DNA of 64,000 nucleotides from Evansella caseinilytica (GCF_900107275.1 NZ_FNPI01000001.1:744001-808000), one strand, 5' to 3'. Shown: positions 49,290 to 58,965, counted from the stretch's first letter. Numbers and translations are program-made. Notes: a model not told the origin generated them from the letters alone.

Positions 49290-50284
49290 AAGTGGAAACG
49301 ATCTTTTTTAATGAAAACGAAGGAACAGGGCTGACGACTTATCTTCTCGATTCATCAAACGAAATGGCAAATGCCTTAGTGCGTCCGGCGGTATTAATCT
49401 TCCCTGGAGGCGGGTATATGATGTGCTCAGACAGGGAAGCGGAACCTATTGCCATGGCTTACGCTGCGGAGGGGTATCATGCCTTTGTTTTGCGTTATTC
49501 CGTAGGAAAAACGGCAACGTGGGAAGAGGCGTTTGCCGATGCCAACCACGCGATGAAAATGATTGATGACAATAGTGAATCGTGGGGCATTGATACCGAG
49601 CGCCTGGCGGTTGTCGGTTTTTCCGCCGGCGGGCATTTGGCCTGCTCGCTTGCAACAATGGGGGAAATCAGGCCTGGAGCAGCCGTATTAGGTTATCCTT
49701 GTATTTTGGCAGAGATGGGCAATTTGCTGAATAAGGCTGTCCCTGGACTTGATCAACAAGTGGATGAAAAGACACCGCCCGTTTTTGTGTTTACGACGTT
49801 TGATGATCAGCTTGTTCCCGTAAGAAATACGACTGCTTTGCTGCAAGCGCTGGAAAAAGGCGGTGTTCCATTTGAGGCACATGTTTTTTATTCCGGGGTT
49901 CACGGATTATCTTTGGCAAAAAGCCACACATCATCCGGTTTTTCAGGCAATGTCAGCCACAATGTTGCGAAGTGGTTCGAGCTGAGTGTCGCTTTTCTGA
50001 AAGAAATCTTCGGTGACTTTCAAGCGGATAGATCATTTCATGATTTTCCGGTAGATAATTCAGATGGTCCGTATGGTTTGGATCATTCGCTCGGCAGTTT
50101 ATGGGAAAATCAACATTGCCGACAGGTGCTTTTAAACTATTTGCCGATGTTAGATGATGAAAAGGTGCGCAATCAAGCATCCGGTGTTTCAGTTAGAACG
50201 ATTATTTCCTATGCTGAAGAGCTGTTAACGAAAGAGCAAACAGCTATGTTGGAGCATGAGTTACGTCAGGTGAGAAGAAGCTAG
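49286..50284 (+). CDS. Alpha/beta hydrolase (esterase) with C-terminal helical module
   Basis: 332 residues. Esterase/lipase fold with oxyanion motif FPGGGY (39-44), nucleophile Ser113 in GFSAGG, probable acid Asp173 or 174 (TTFDDQLVP) and His206 (SGVHGLSL). Similar to acetylxylan-esterase-like BD-FAE/axeA-type hydrolases. Residues about 266-328 form an extra helical module (DHSLGSLWENQHCRQVLLNY...) shared with GH78 and GH3 of the locus. GTG start overlaps the stop of the small upstream ORF. Probably removes acyl groups from the imported glycoside. Cytoplasmic. Confidence 0.88.
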   Translation: MKVETIFFNENEGTGLTTYLLDSSNEMANALVRPAVLIFPGGGYMMCSDREAEPIAMAYAAEGYHAFVLRYSVGKTATWEEAFADANHAMKMIDDNSESWGIDTERLAVVGFSAGGHLACSLATMGEIRPGAAVLGYPCILAEMGNLLNKAVPGLDQQVDEKTPPVFVFTTFDDQLVPVRNTTALLQALEKGGVPFEAHVFYSGVHGLSLAKSHTSSGFSGNVSHNVAKWFELSVAFLKEIFGDFQADRSFHDFPVDNSDGPYGLDHSLGSLWENQHCRQVLLNYLPMLDDEKVRNQASGVSVRTIISYAEELLTKEQTAMLEHELRQVRRS

Positions 50285-50316
50285 TTTCAGAAAAAAACTT
50301 TATTTTTTTAAAAAAA

Positions 50317-50360
50317 TCTTTATTTCATCATATTTTTCTGGAATGAAAGCGGTTAAAATT
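50317..50360 (+). promoter_or_regulatory. 44-bp box shared with GH78 upstream region, including cre
   Basis: Near-identical to 42845-42888. Contains cre-like TGAAAGCGGTTAAA at 50344-50357, about 18 nt before the first possible GH3 start. Confidence 0.75.
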
Positions 50361-50374
50361 CAAGGTGAGATGCA

Positions 50375-52933
50375 ATGGCTAAAGGAGAGGAAGCAACCTT
50401 GAAAAGAGATATAGAACAGCTTATTTCAGAAATGACGTTAGAAGAGAAGGCCAGCTTGTGTTCAGGAGCAAGCTTTTGGCGCACGAAAGAAGTGGAGAGA
50501 ATGAAAATCCCGTCTCTGATGTTAACCGACGGCCCCCATGGACTGCGGAAACAAAAAGAGGGCGAGGATCACTTAGGGATTCATCAGAGCGTTCCGGCGA
50601 CATGCTTTCCTTCCGCGGCCGGACTGGCATGTTCGTGGGATCGGACATTAATGGAAAAAGTCGGTGCGGCTTTAGGTGAAGAATGCCAGGCAGAAAATGT
50701 TTCCATCTTACTTGGACCAGGGGCCAATATTAAACGATCACCGCTTTGCGGGCGGAATTTTGAATATTTTTCCGAGGATCCGTATTTGTCCTCTGAGATG
50801 GCGGCGCACCATATTAAAGGCGTACAAAGCCAAGGAGTTGGAACATCTCTCAAGCATTTCGCTGCCAATAATCAGGAGCATCGAAGAATGTCCGTCGATG
50901 TGACAGTAGATGAACGAACATTAAGAGAAATATACCTAGCAAGCTTTGAAGGGGCGGTAAAAAAAGGACAGCCGTGGACCGTCATGAGTGCGTATAACAA
51001 AATTAACGGAACATACGCATCAGAGAACCGCTATTTGCTGAATGATATTTTAAGAAAAGAATGGGGATTTGAAGGATTCGTCGTTTCGGACTGGTCGGCT
51101 GTGGACGAACGGATAGCTGCTTTAGCGGCAGGATTAGATCTTGAAATGCCGTCGAACAATGGCGTAAGAGATCAACAAATCGTGGAAGCGGTGAAAAACG
51201 GGCAACTGGCAGAGGAAACATTAAATAAGGCAGTCGCGCGGTTATTAACGGTCGTATTTAAAGCCGCGGACAAGAAAAAAGCGCATGCCACATATGACCG
51301 AGAAGCCCATCACCAGTTGGCCCGTGAAGTGGCGAGAGAGAGTATGGTTCTGTTAAAAAATGAGGACCGCATCTTACCGCTGAAAAAAACGGGGACAATC
51401 GCCCTGATCGGAGCATTGGCTGAAACCCCGAGATATCAAGGCGGAGGAAGCTCACATATCAATCCTACAAAAATCGAGAATATCGTTGAAGAAATGGGAA
51501 AAGCTGTCGGCGCGAACGGGGAAGTGAAGTACGCAGAAGGCTATGATCTTTCCAAAGATACGATCGACCACCAGCTTCTCGCGGAAGCCGAGAATGTCGC
51601 CCGCCAATGTGATGTCGCTGTCTTATTTGTCGGCCTTCCCGATCGTTATGAATCTGAAGGATACGACAGAGAACACCTGCAACTCCCTGCAAATCAACAA
51701 CAGTTACTTGAGGCTGTTGCCAAAGTAAACGAGAACCTTGTTGTCGTTTTAAGCAACGGTGCTCCCGTTGAAATGCCGTGGATTAATCGGGTAAAGGGTC
51801 TGCTGGAAGCTTACTTGGGCGGGCAAGCATTAGGCGGTGCGATTGCAGATTTGTTATTTGGCGAGGCTAATCCGTCTGGGAAACTGGCAGAAACGTTCCC
51901 GAAACAGCTTTGCGACAACCCGTCTTATCTCTTTTTCCCTGGGGAAGGCGACAAGGTGGCCTATCGGGAAGGCTTGTTTGTAGGTTATCGTTACTATGAC
52001 ACGAAAAAAGTGGAGCCGTTATTCCCGTTCGGGTATGGATTAAGCTATACCGAATTTGCATACACCAACTTATCGGTAAGCAAAAAACAACTGGCGGATA
52101 ACGAATCCGTCACCGTTACTGTCCTTGTGAAAAATATCGGGGAGGTTGCCGGAAAAGAAATTGTACAGCTTTACGTAAGCGATGTTGAAAGCACGGTGAT
52201 TCGACCGGAAAAAGAGCTGAAAGGCTTTGAAAAAGTGTCCCTTCAACCTGAGGAAGAAAAAGCGGTCACATTTGAATTAGATCGGCGGGCGTTTGCCTAT
52301 TACAATGTCGACCGAAAAGACTGGCATGTGGAAACGGGTGACTTTGACCTTTTGGTTGGCTCATCGTCACAGGAGATTCATTTAAAAGAGACGATTCGTG
52401 TCGAGTCTACTGTCGATATTGATCAAGCGTTTACGAGAAACACGTTGATGGGTGATTTAATGAAAGATCCGGACACTGGAGCCGTCGCCATGCAGTTTCT
52501 CGCAAAATTGGGGGAAAGCACCGGAGCCAGTCAACCATCTGAACAAGAGAATAATGAAATGATTGAAGCGATTATGAAATACTCTCCGCTACGCGCGTTT
52601 GTTTCCTATAGTAACGGCGCGATTACTGATCAAATGATTGAAGATCTGCTGACGGAATTGAATCATCAAAAAGCCGCGTCCGTATCAAGCGGGGCGGAAA
52701 AATCAGGTGAGGCAAATCCGCCAAAGCTTTCAGAAGACACGAAGATCGGTGATTTACTGGAGCACGAAGAGGCAAAACAGATTTTAGAAAAACATTTACC
52801 AGGCTTCCTGGCAAATCCATCCCTAAGTATGGCGAAGGGCTTTACGCTGAAACAGCTGTCGGCTATTCCACAAGCCGATCTTTCCGCAGATACCGTTCGT
52901 TTGATTGCACAGGATCTGGCGGAAATGAACTGA
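50375..52933 (+). CDS. GH3 beta-glycosidase with C-terminal helical modules
   Basis: 852 residues. Order: GH3 N-terminal barrel with nucleophile Asp in [12 protein letters not shown]3 C-terminal domain (about 320-540), fibronectin-III-like domain (about 570-645), then an extension of about 190 residues. The extension holds a first helical segment ([20 protein letters not shown]..., about 690-765) and a final module ([16 protein letters not shown]..., about 788-852) shared with GH78 and the alpha/beta hydrolase. No signal peptide. ATG 50375 has AAGGTGAG upstream; TTG at 50399 with AAAGGAGAGG is an equally good start. Removes beta-linked glucose or xylose from intermediates (inference). Confidence 0.92.
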   Translation: MAKGEEATLKRDIEQLISEMTLEEKASLCSGASFWRTKEVERMKIPSLMLTDGPHGLRKQKEGEDHLGIHQSVPATCFPSAAGLACSWDRTLMEKVGAALGEECQAENVSILLGPGANIKRSPLCGRNFEYFSEDPYLSSEMAAHHIKGVQSQGVGTSLKHFAANNQEHRRMSVDVTVDERTLREIYLASFEGAVKKGQPWTVMSAYNKINGTYASENRYLLNDILRKEWGFEGFVVSDWSAVDERIAALAAGLDLEMPSNNGVRDQQIVEAVKNGQLAEETLNKAVARLLTVVFKAADKKKAHATYDREAHHQLAREVARESMVLLKNEDRILPLKKTGTIALIGALAETPRYQGGGSSHINPTKIENIVEEMGKAVGANGEVKYAEGYDLSKDTIDHQLLAEAENVARQCDVAVLFVGLPDRYESEGYDREHLQLPANQQQLLEAVAKVNENLVVVLSNGAPVEMPWINRVKGLLEAYLGGQALGGAIADLLFGEANPSGKLAETFPKQLCDNPSYLFFPGEGDKVAYREGLFVGYRYYDTKKVEPLFPFGYGLSYTEFAYTNLSVSKKQLADNESVTVTVLVKNIGEVAGKEIVQLYVSDVESTVIRPEKELKGFEKVSLQPEEEKAVTFELDRRAFAYYNVDRKDWHVETGDFDLLVGSSSQEIHLKETIRVESTVDIDQAFTRNTLMGDLMKDPDTGAVAMQFLAKLGESTGASQPSEQENNEMIEAIMKYSPLRAFVSYSNGAITDQMIEDLLTELNHQKAASVSSGAEKSGEANPPKLSEDTKIGDLLEHEEAKQILEKHLPGFLANPSLSMAKGFTLKQLSAIPQADLSADTVRLIAQDLAEMN

Positions 52934-52956
52934 TAAGCGCTCTCAACATCCTCTAT

Positions 52957-53012
52957 ATAAAAAAGCTCTTCTGTAGTTTGCAAAAGCCAAACGATCGGTT
53001 GAGCTTTTTTAT
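52957..53012. terminator. Intrinsic terminator after GH3
   Basis: ATAAAAAAGCTC / GAGCTTTTTTAT inverted repeat with T-run. Confidence 0.8.
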
Positions 53013-53101
53013 TGGTGTTCTAAAGATGTACGAAAGGGCATGCCCCATCAGACATGCAGTGTCGATAACGATTGTCTATAATGGAGTGTGGAGGTGATAT
53101 G

Positions 53102-54313
53102 ATGGAAAAAGTAATTGCCAATCATCATCGGGGGCAAAATATGTTAGAGGATTTGTTTATTTCCCGCCATTATATTATTATATGGATCGTATTTGTTTAT
53201 ATCGCAACCATTATATTACAGTACTTTGAAAAACCGCTTCCGATCCAAACGGTAGTTTTTACGCTGATTGTTGTGGGGCTCATGTCCCTGCATTGGTTTT
53301 CCCGGCGATTAAAAAGCAGTCATATGCCGTATTTTTTTATCGTCCAAGGGAGCTTGATTTTTCTGGCTTCGCTCATTATGCCGATGGGGTCTTTAGCCGT
53401 GCTGCTCGGTTTGCTGCCGATTTTTATTTCGCAAGCGATGATTATTTACAACAATGTGTATAAAATCATCAGTGTTTTTCTTTTGATTTATCTGATTTAT
53501 ATAGTGGGAGTGGCAATGAACTACGGGGCCACTCAACTGCCCGGATTTATCGCTATTTTTTTCCTAGTGCTTGCCAGCATTATTCCGCTGATGATTATTA
53601 TCAAGCGGCAGTTTCATGATCAGCATCGAATTCGAAACTATGTCGTTCAGTTAGAGAAGGCACATAAAAAAGTGGAGGAATTAACACTTGCCAATGAAAG
53701 ACAACGGATGGCGCGAGATTTACATGACACATTGGCCCAGGGACTAGCCGGTTTAATTATGCAATTAGAAGCGGTTGATGCTCACCTATCCAAGGGGAAT
53801 ACGCTCCGTTCCCAACAAATTATCCAGCAAGCGATGCAACGGGCGAGAAAAACATTGCATGATGCGAGAGGCGTCATCGATGATTTGCGCGCCGCGACAG
53901 AAAATGACCTGGCCTTTGATACGATCGTGGCAGAAGAAATTCACCAGTTCGCTGAAGCTACTGGACTTCCCGTCCAAAGCGATATCAAGCTCAACCAGCC
54001 TCTTTCCAGCTTGGTCAAGGAGCAGTGCTTTTACATATTAAGTGAGGCGCTGACGAATATTGCCAAACATGCAAAAGCAACGAAGGTCTATGTCGTGATA
54101 ACAGAGGATGCTGACAGCCTTCTGCTTGAGGTGAAGGATAATGGAGTTGGTTTTGATAAGACTTCGCTTGGAAAACAGCCGGGTCACTACGGGGTATTGG
54201 GGTTGTATGAGCGAGCACGGTTAATGGGAGGAACGCTGCAAGTAAACAGTGAGCCTTCAGATGGAACAGCGATTCAACTACAGGTTCCAATAGGTAAGGA
54301 GGAAAAAGAATGA
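53102..54313 (+). CDS. ydfH: Sensor histidine kinase, YdfH-like
   Basis: 403 residues. Five or six TM helices in the first 170 residues with almost no extracellular domain, then a HisKA_3 dimerisation domain with phospho-acceptor His in RMARDLHDTLAQGL, and a HATPase domain (EALTNIAKHAKA, DNGVGFD, GHYGVLGLYERA). NarL-type partner. GGAGGTG upstream of ATG-ATG; the second ATG (53102) is chosen for spacing. Stop overlaps the response regulator start by 4 nt. Gene order with YdfI and the MMPL protein matches the B. subtilis ydfH-ydfI-ydfJ set. Confidence 0.9.
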   Translation: MEKVIANHHRGQNMLEDLFISRHYIIIWIVFVYIATIILQYFEKPLPIQTVVFTLIVVGLMSLHWFSRRLKSSHMPYFFIVQGSLIFLASLIMPMGSLAVLLGLLPIFISQAMIIYNNVYKIISVFLLIYLIYIVGVAMNYGATQLPGFIAIFFLVLASIIPLMIIIKRQFHDQHRIRNYVVQLEKAHKKVEELTLANERQRMARDLHDTLAQGLAGLIMQLEAVDAHLSKGNTLRSQQIIQQAMQRARKTLHDARGVIDDLRAATENDLAFDTIVAEEIHQFAEATGLPVQSDIKLNQPLSSLVKEQCFYILSEALTNIAKHAKATKVYVVITEDADSLLLEVKDNGVGFDKTSLGKQPGHYGVLGLYERARLMGGTLQVNSEPSDGTAIQLQVPIGKEEKE

Positions 54314-54957
54314 CGCATAAAATCGTTATCGTCGATGATCATTTCGTGGTTCGTGAAGGCCTTAAACTAATCTTAGAGACCAACGATTCCTTTCAAGTCG
54401 TCGGGGAAGCTGAAAATGGCCAACTAGCTTTAGATATCATTGAGGAAACACAGCCGGATGTGATTTTATTAGATTTGAATATGCCTGTTATGACGGGGTT
54501 AGAGACAATCCAAACGCTCAATGATCGGAATGTGCCGATCCCGATTATCATCTTAACGACTTACAACGAAGACGAGTTAATGATCCGAGCGATGAAACTA
54601 GGGGCAAAAGGCTATTTGTTAAAAGACACCGACCGAGACCATTTATTTCGCACAATTGAGTCAGCCGTTCGCGGGGAGACGCTGCTGCAGGCTGATCTGA
54701 TGGCTAAGCTCCTTGCGACACCGAGCAAAGAATTATCTTCCAACCATCCGTTTACTAAACCTCATTTAACGGAAAAAGAACGACTCATAGTACAATTGGC
54801 CGCCCGCGGATACAAGAGTAAAGAAATTGCTTTCGACATGGGCATTGCTGAGCGAACAGTAAAAGCGCACTTGACGAATATTTATAATAAACTGGGAGTC
54901 GATTCAAGGTCGGAAGCTGTTGCTGTCGCCGTTGCGCGGGGCTGGGTCCAACTATAA
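54310..54957 (+). CDS. ydfI: LuxR-type response regulator, YdfI-like
   Basis: 215 residues: receiver domain (phospho-acceptor Asp in VILLDLNMP near residue 56; Thr and Lys switch residues in ILTTYN and YLLKDTD) and C-terminal LuxR HTH (LTEKERLIVQLAARGYKSKEIA). Translationally coupled to the kinase. In B. subtilis YdfI activates ydfJ; two matching 12-bp boxes lie upstream of the MMPL gene here. Confidence 0.92.
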   Translation: MTHKIVIVDDHFVVREGLKLILETNDSFQVVGEAENGQLALDIIEETQPDVILLDLNMPVMTGLETIQTLNDRNVPIPIIILTTYNEDELMIRAMKLGAKGYLLKDTDRDHLFRTIESAVRGETLLQADLMAKLLATPSKELSSNHPFTKPHLTEKERLIVQLAARGYKSKEIAFDMGIAERTVKAHLTNIYNKLGVDSRSEAVAVAVARGWVQL

Positions 54958-55000
54958 TGTATGTAATCACTGCATAATTGACGGTTTGTGCTGAAAGAAG

Positions 55001-55028
55001 AAGCGCGCTTAGAGCGGCTTTTTTTTTT
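55001..55028 (+). terminator. Terminator of the two-component operon
   Basis: AAGCGC-GCTTAGA-GCGGCTT small hairpin with one bulge followed by nine Ts. Confidence 0.65.
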
Positions 55029-55151
55029 CGGTTTAAGAGCCTGTTCAAAACCCCCATGGCTTTTTTTTAGCCACCACAAGGAATGAAAATAAGGAAATCC
55101 TGTATTTTCGTATAAAAAGAAAGTTTCATTTTAATCCTTAAATGTTTTAAG

Positions 55152-55290
55152 GGTTATAGACTCCCATCTCAACGCGTAGCGTAGGTGGGAACTTTTCATC
55201 AGGTGGAGTGAGAATCCATCTGATTTCTCGGTGTTTCAGCTTGCTGAAACAAGCTCGCTCAAACTTTTTTATCGAATTGCCCAAACGTAC
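55152..55290 (-). ncRNA. IS200/IS605-type right end, second orphan copy
   Basis: On the minus strand: TGTTTCAGC/GCTGAAACA hairpin, ATCAGATGGA / TCCACCTGAT hairpin, TCCCACCT / AGATGGGA hairpin, then GGGAGTCTATAACCC. Homologous to 45775-45914 over its full length. The outer boundary on the YdfI-box side is unclear. No tnpB. It lies between the ydfI terminator and the ydfJ promoter boxes. Confidence 0.6.
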
Positions 55291-55314
55291 ATCGGCATGT
55301 TCGCCCGTCCGTAC
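55279..55314 (+). promoter_or_regulatory. Tandem YdfI-type boxes upstream of ydfJ
   Basis: GCCCAAACGTAC (55279-55290) and GCCCGTCCGTAC (55303-55314), 24 bp apart, followed by a -10-like TAAAAT at 55329. As I recall, the B. subtilis YdfI target is a tandem 12-mer GCCCRAAYGTAC in front of ydfJ; the first copy here matches it fully. Confidence 0.75.
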
Positions 55315-55378
55315 GATTTTTTCCCTGTTAAAATTCAGTAACATAAGAAATGAAGTTGAACGTTGAAAGGAGATTATA

Positions 55379-57583
55379 ATGGCAAAACTACTTTTTAACT
55401 TAGGAAATTGGGCCGTTGCTCATCGAAGAAAAGTCATTGGAGGGGCCGTTGGCCTGTTGATCGCAGCGGCTGTTCTTGCTCTCAGCATGGGACCTGCTTT
55501 TCATGAAGATATGTCGATACCTGGTACTGAATCAGAGGAAGCGCTGCAGATGGTTGAAGAAGCTTTTTCTGGAGCAGGGGAAGAATTAGGGGAAGTGCAG
55601 ATCGTGTTGAAGGCACCAGGACATGAAACGCTGGAATCTGAGGAGCTTCAGCGAGTCATTCAAGAACTGTTAATCGATATTCAAGAGGACCAAGCCGTGG
55701 CGAACGTCGCAACGCCGCTGGAATTAGGAAATCTAAATGAAGATAAAACGATTGGCTATGCTGTAGTCACATTTAATGTACCGAAAGAAGATGTGACGGA
55801 GGCCTCAAAGGAGGCAATCATTGAGAAAATCGAGAAAACACGTGAGCTCGGCATTCAAACCGAGCTGACCGGTAATGTGGCGTTTTCCGAATTGGAAATC
55901 GGCATCATGGCAGAGGTAATCGGCGTGACCGCGGCTTTCGCTATTTTGGTTATTACATTTGCTTCATTTCTAGCAGCGGGAATGCCGATTGTTACCGCTG
56001 TTATCGGGTTAGGAATCGGACTTTCGACAATTTTAATTGGAACAAACTTTTTAAATATCTCGTCGGTGTCGCTTACGCTGGCAGCGATGCTGGGACTTGC
56101 CGTAGGCATCGATTATGCGCTGTTTATTATCACACGCTTCAGACAACAAATGGCGAAAGGTTTTTCGGTCAAAGAGTCTGCAGCCATTGCCAATGGCACG
56201 GCAGGGAGTGCGGTGGTTTTCGCCGGTGTGACGGTTGTCATCGCGCTGTTAGGTTTATCCATTGCCCAAATTCCGTTTCTCACGATGATGGGGGTAGCCG
56301 CGGCGTTATGTGTGTTGATTGCTGTGTTCATTGCCGTGATTGTTGTGCCAGCTCTCTTAGGGATGATCGGGCATAAAATTGCCCCTAAAAACAGTCATGC
56401 TTCTCTGCACAAACGAACGGAAATCAACCAAAAGGAAGGTGCAAATAAGTGGGGGAAATTTGTCACGAAACGGCCGATCGCTGCCGCCGCTCTTGGCATC
56501 GGGCTGCTTGCGGTTATTAGTATTCCTTTTTTTCATATGGAGCTTGGATTGCCTGATGATGGTTTGCAATCGGAAGAATCGACAGAACGGAGAGCTTATG
56601 ATTTGTTAAGCGATGCTTATGGTCCAGGTCATCACGCCTCATTAATTGTTGCGGCAAAGAAGGAAGATTCAGCCGTTGATCCACAAAGCGCGTTGGAGGA
56701 TACGGTGGCAGCCATTGGTGAGTTAACGAACGTTGCCAGTGTATCACCACCCATTCCAAGTCCGGACGGGGAATTATTTATTATTAGTGTGACTCCTGAA
56801 ACTGGACCGAACGATGTGGAAACGAAAGAGCTTGTCAGTGATATACGAGCGCTCACGCAACGAATCGGAACAGGGGAAGGAATCGATTTAACCGTCACAG
56901 GCTTTACCGCTGTCGGAATCGATATCTCGCAAAAATTAAATGATGCTGTTCCGCTATTCGCTTCCTTCATCGTTGTCTTTGCTTTTATTTTGCTCGTTCT
57001 CGTTTTCAGATCGATTCTTGTGCCGCTGAAAGCCGTACTCGGATTTTTATTATCGTTAGGCGCTACTCTCGGCTTTGTTGTCTTTGTTGTTCAAGACGGT
57101 CATTTCATTGAACTGTTCGGTTTTCCGGCCGCGGGTCCAGTATTAGCGTTTTTACCTGTCATCGCCATAGGAGTACTGTTCGGGCTGGCAATGGATTATG
57201 AAGTGTTTCTCGTCAGCCGAATGCGCGAGGAGTATGCCCATACAGGCGATGCTCGCGGAGCGATCCTTGCTGGAATGAGAGACAGCGGCGGGGTCGTCAC
57301 CGCAGCAGGACTCATTATGATCGCCGTTTTTTCCGGTTTTATGCTTGCACCGGACCCTATCATTAAAGTTATGGGAATGGCGCTGGCCTTCGGTATTCTC
57401 TTTGATGCCTTTGTTGTGCGGTTGATGATCGTACCTGCCGTGATGACATTGCTGGGGAATGCCTCATGGTATCTGCCAAAATGGTTGGATAAGCTCTTGC
57501 CCAACATTGACATCGAAGGGGAAAGCATCATGAAGGAATTTGAACAAAATAGGGGGCAGGAAGTAGCGAAGAAAATCGGCTAG
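55379..57583 (+). CDS. ydfJ: MMPL/RND family transporter, YdfJ-like
   Basis: 734 residues: two repeats each with one TM helix, an extracellular domain and five TM helices, as in MmpL/RND exporters (GLAVGIDYALFIITRFR in the first half, FGLAMDYEVFLVSRMREEY in the second, both holding the proton-relay Asp region). Exports lipids, drugs or other hydrophobic compounds. AAAGGAGA lies 6 nt before the ATG. Controlled by the upstream YdfHI system through the tandem boxes. A long inverted repeat follows the stop. Confidence 0.93.
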   Translation: MAKLLFNLGNWAVAHRRKVIGGAVGLLIAAAVLALSMGPAFHEDMSIPGTESEEALQMVEEAFSGAGEELGEVQIVLKAPGHETLESEELQRVIQELLIDIQEDQAVANVATPLELGNLNEDKTIGYAVVTFNVPKEDVTEASKEAIIEKIEKTRELGIQTELTGNVAFSELEIGIMAEVIGVTAAFAILVITFASFLAAGMPIVTAVIGLGIGLSTILIGTNFLNISSVSLTLAAMLGLAVGIDYALFIITRFRQQMAKGFSVKESAAIANGTAGSAVVFAGVTVVIALLGLSIAQIPFLTMMGVAAALCVLIAVFIAVIVVPALLGMIGHKIAPKNSHASLHKRTEINQKEGANKWGKFVTKRPIAAAALGIGLLAVISIPFFHMELGLPDDGLQSEESTERRAYDLLSDAYGPGHHASLIVAAKKEDSAVDPQSALEDTVAAIGELTNVASVSPPIPSPDGELFIISVTPETGPNDVETKELVSDIRALTQRIGTGEGIDLTVTGFTAVGIDISQKLNDAVPLFASFIVVFAFILLVLVFRSILVPLKAVLGFLLSLGATLGFVVFVVQDGHFIELFGFPAAGPVLAFLPVIAIGVLFGLAMDYEVFLVSRMREEYAHTGDARGAILAGMRDSGGVVTAAGLIMIAVFSGFMLAPDPIIKVMGMALAFGILFDAFVVRLMIVPAVMTLLGNASWYLPKWLDKLLPNIDIEGESIMKEFEQNRGQEVAKKIG

Positions 57584-57601
57584 GATTATTGTGAAGAGAA
57601 C

Positions 57602-57643
57602 TGCACCAATCCGTTTTCTTATTTGAAAGCACGGATTGGTGCA
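57602..57643. repeat. 12-bp-arm inverted repeat after ydfJ
   Basis: TGCACCAATCCG / CGGATTGGTGCA, perfect over 12 bp with an 18-nt loop but no T-run. A factor-independent terminator lacking the U-tract, or an operator for the P450 gene. Confidence 0.55.
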
Positions 57644-57768
57644 ACTTGATTACTAGAAAAATCATAGAAAATAGCTTTAAATTTCAATAAATATCTTTAT
57701 TAAATTATATATTTTTTTGTTAAAAAAGGGTAATATTTCTTATCGAGAAAAAATAAGGAGGAATTTAA

Positions 57769-58965
57769 GTGGCGAAAATTGATTTTTTAAACGAAGCATT
57801 TATTCGTAATCCATTTCCTGTCTATCATGGTGTGCGTGAAAAAGATCCTGTCTATCGATTTCTCTTGCCAACTGGTCAGTATGCTTGGATTATCACACGG
57901 TATGACGATGCAGTGAAAGTTTTGAGCGATCCTCGCTTCATTACAACACCGCCTCATTTAATGGAAGCAAGCAAGTCAGCAGGACCTCCTCATAAAGACA
58001 TTATTTCTCGAAATTTACTTAGTGTAAACCCAGCGGATCATCGCCGGTTACGCCGCTTGATTCAAAAAGCTTTTACTCCGCAAATGATTGAAAAGCTTCG
58101 CAGCCGCATCGAAGAGATTGCCAATGACCTTCTTGATAAAGTACAGCCCAAAGGAAAAATCAATTTAATAGAAGATTATGCCTTTCCATTACCGATTATT
58201 GTGATTTGTGAAATGCTCGGTGTTCCTCTGGAAGACCAAGATAAATTCCGCAAATGGTCAGACGTTATTATGGAAGGTGTCAATAATCCTCAGTTTGCCG
58301 AACAAAGTGAAAACGTGATGGCTGCTTTTGTCGACTATTTACAGCATCTTATCGCGAGCAGAAGAAACAATCTCCAGGAGGATTTGATCAGTGATTTAAT
58401 CCGGGTGGAGGAGGATGGAGACGTCCTTTCCGAAGAGGAGATGTATGCCCTTGTGTTTGTTCTGATCATCGCAGGACACGAGACGACCGTGAACTTGATC
58501 GGCAATGGCGTTCTTGCATTACTTGAACATCCGGAGCAAAAAGCAAAACTGCAGCATCAGCCTGAGCTCATTCATTCCGCGGTGGAAGAAATTTTACGCT
58601 ATGACGGTCCTGCTGAAGTGAGTAATATTCGCTGGGTAACAGAGGATGTGGAACTTCATGGGAAAACAATTCACAAAGGGGAGATGCTGCTCATCTCGTT
58701 TTCTTCCGCTAACCGCGATAAGGAAGCATTTGATGAATCGGACTCGTTTGACATAACACGAGAAACGAATCATCACTTAGCGTTTGGTAAGGGGGTTCAC
58801 TACTGTCTCGGCGCACCGCTTGCTAGATTAGAAGGAGAAATTGCGATTAGTACGCTGCTGCAGCGGATGCCTGAATTGCGGTTACGGGAATCAGGCCGCG
58901 ATTCACTGCAATGGCGTACGGGAATGATCATTCGCGGGGTAAGGGAAATTCCACTTTTGTTTTGA
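57769..58965 (+). CDS. Cytochrome P450 (soluble class, CYP107/109-like)
   Basis: 398 residues, no membrane anchor. Oxygen-binding I-helix AGHETT, ExxR motif in EEILRYD and heme-ligand Cys in FGKGVHYCLGAPLAR. Oxidises a small hydrophobic substrate with electrons from ferredoxin or flavodoxin partners encoded elsewhere. GTG start has AAGGAGG 8 nt upstream. Transcribed alone. The AT-rich upstream region carries ATATCTTTATTAAATTATAT, similar to the first half of the 44-bp box of the rhamnosidase locus, perhaps by chance. Confidence 0.93.
   Translation: MAKIDFLNEAFIRNPFPVYHGVREKDPVYRFLLPTGQYAWIITRYDDAVKVLSDPRFITTPPHLMEASKSAGPPHKDIISRNLLSVNPADHRRLRRLIQKAFTPQMIEKLRSRIEEIANDLLDKVQPKGKINLIEDYAFPLPIIVICEMLGVPLEDQDKFRKWSDVIMEGVNNPQFAEQSENVMAAFVDYLQHLIASRRNNLQEDLISDLIRVEEDGDVLSEEEMYALVFVLIIAGHETTVNLIGNGVLALLEHPEQKAKLQHQPELIHSAVEEILRYDGPAEVSNIRWVTEDVELHGKTIHKGEMLLISFSSANRDKEAFDESDSFDITRETNHHLAFGKGVHYCLGAPLARLEGEIAISTLLQRMPELRLRESGRDSLQWRTGMIIRGVREIPLLF

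Noticed and set aside
53102-57583. Bacteriocin-sensing LiaRS/BceRS-type system
   Set aside because: Kinase and regulator are NarL-type and paired with an MMPL gene and tandem YdfI-type boxes, which fits YdfHIJ better.
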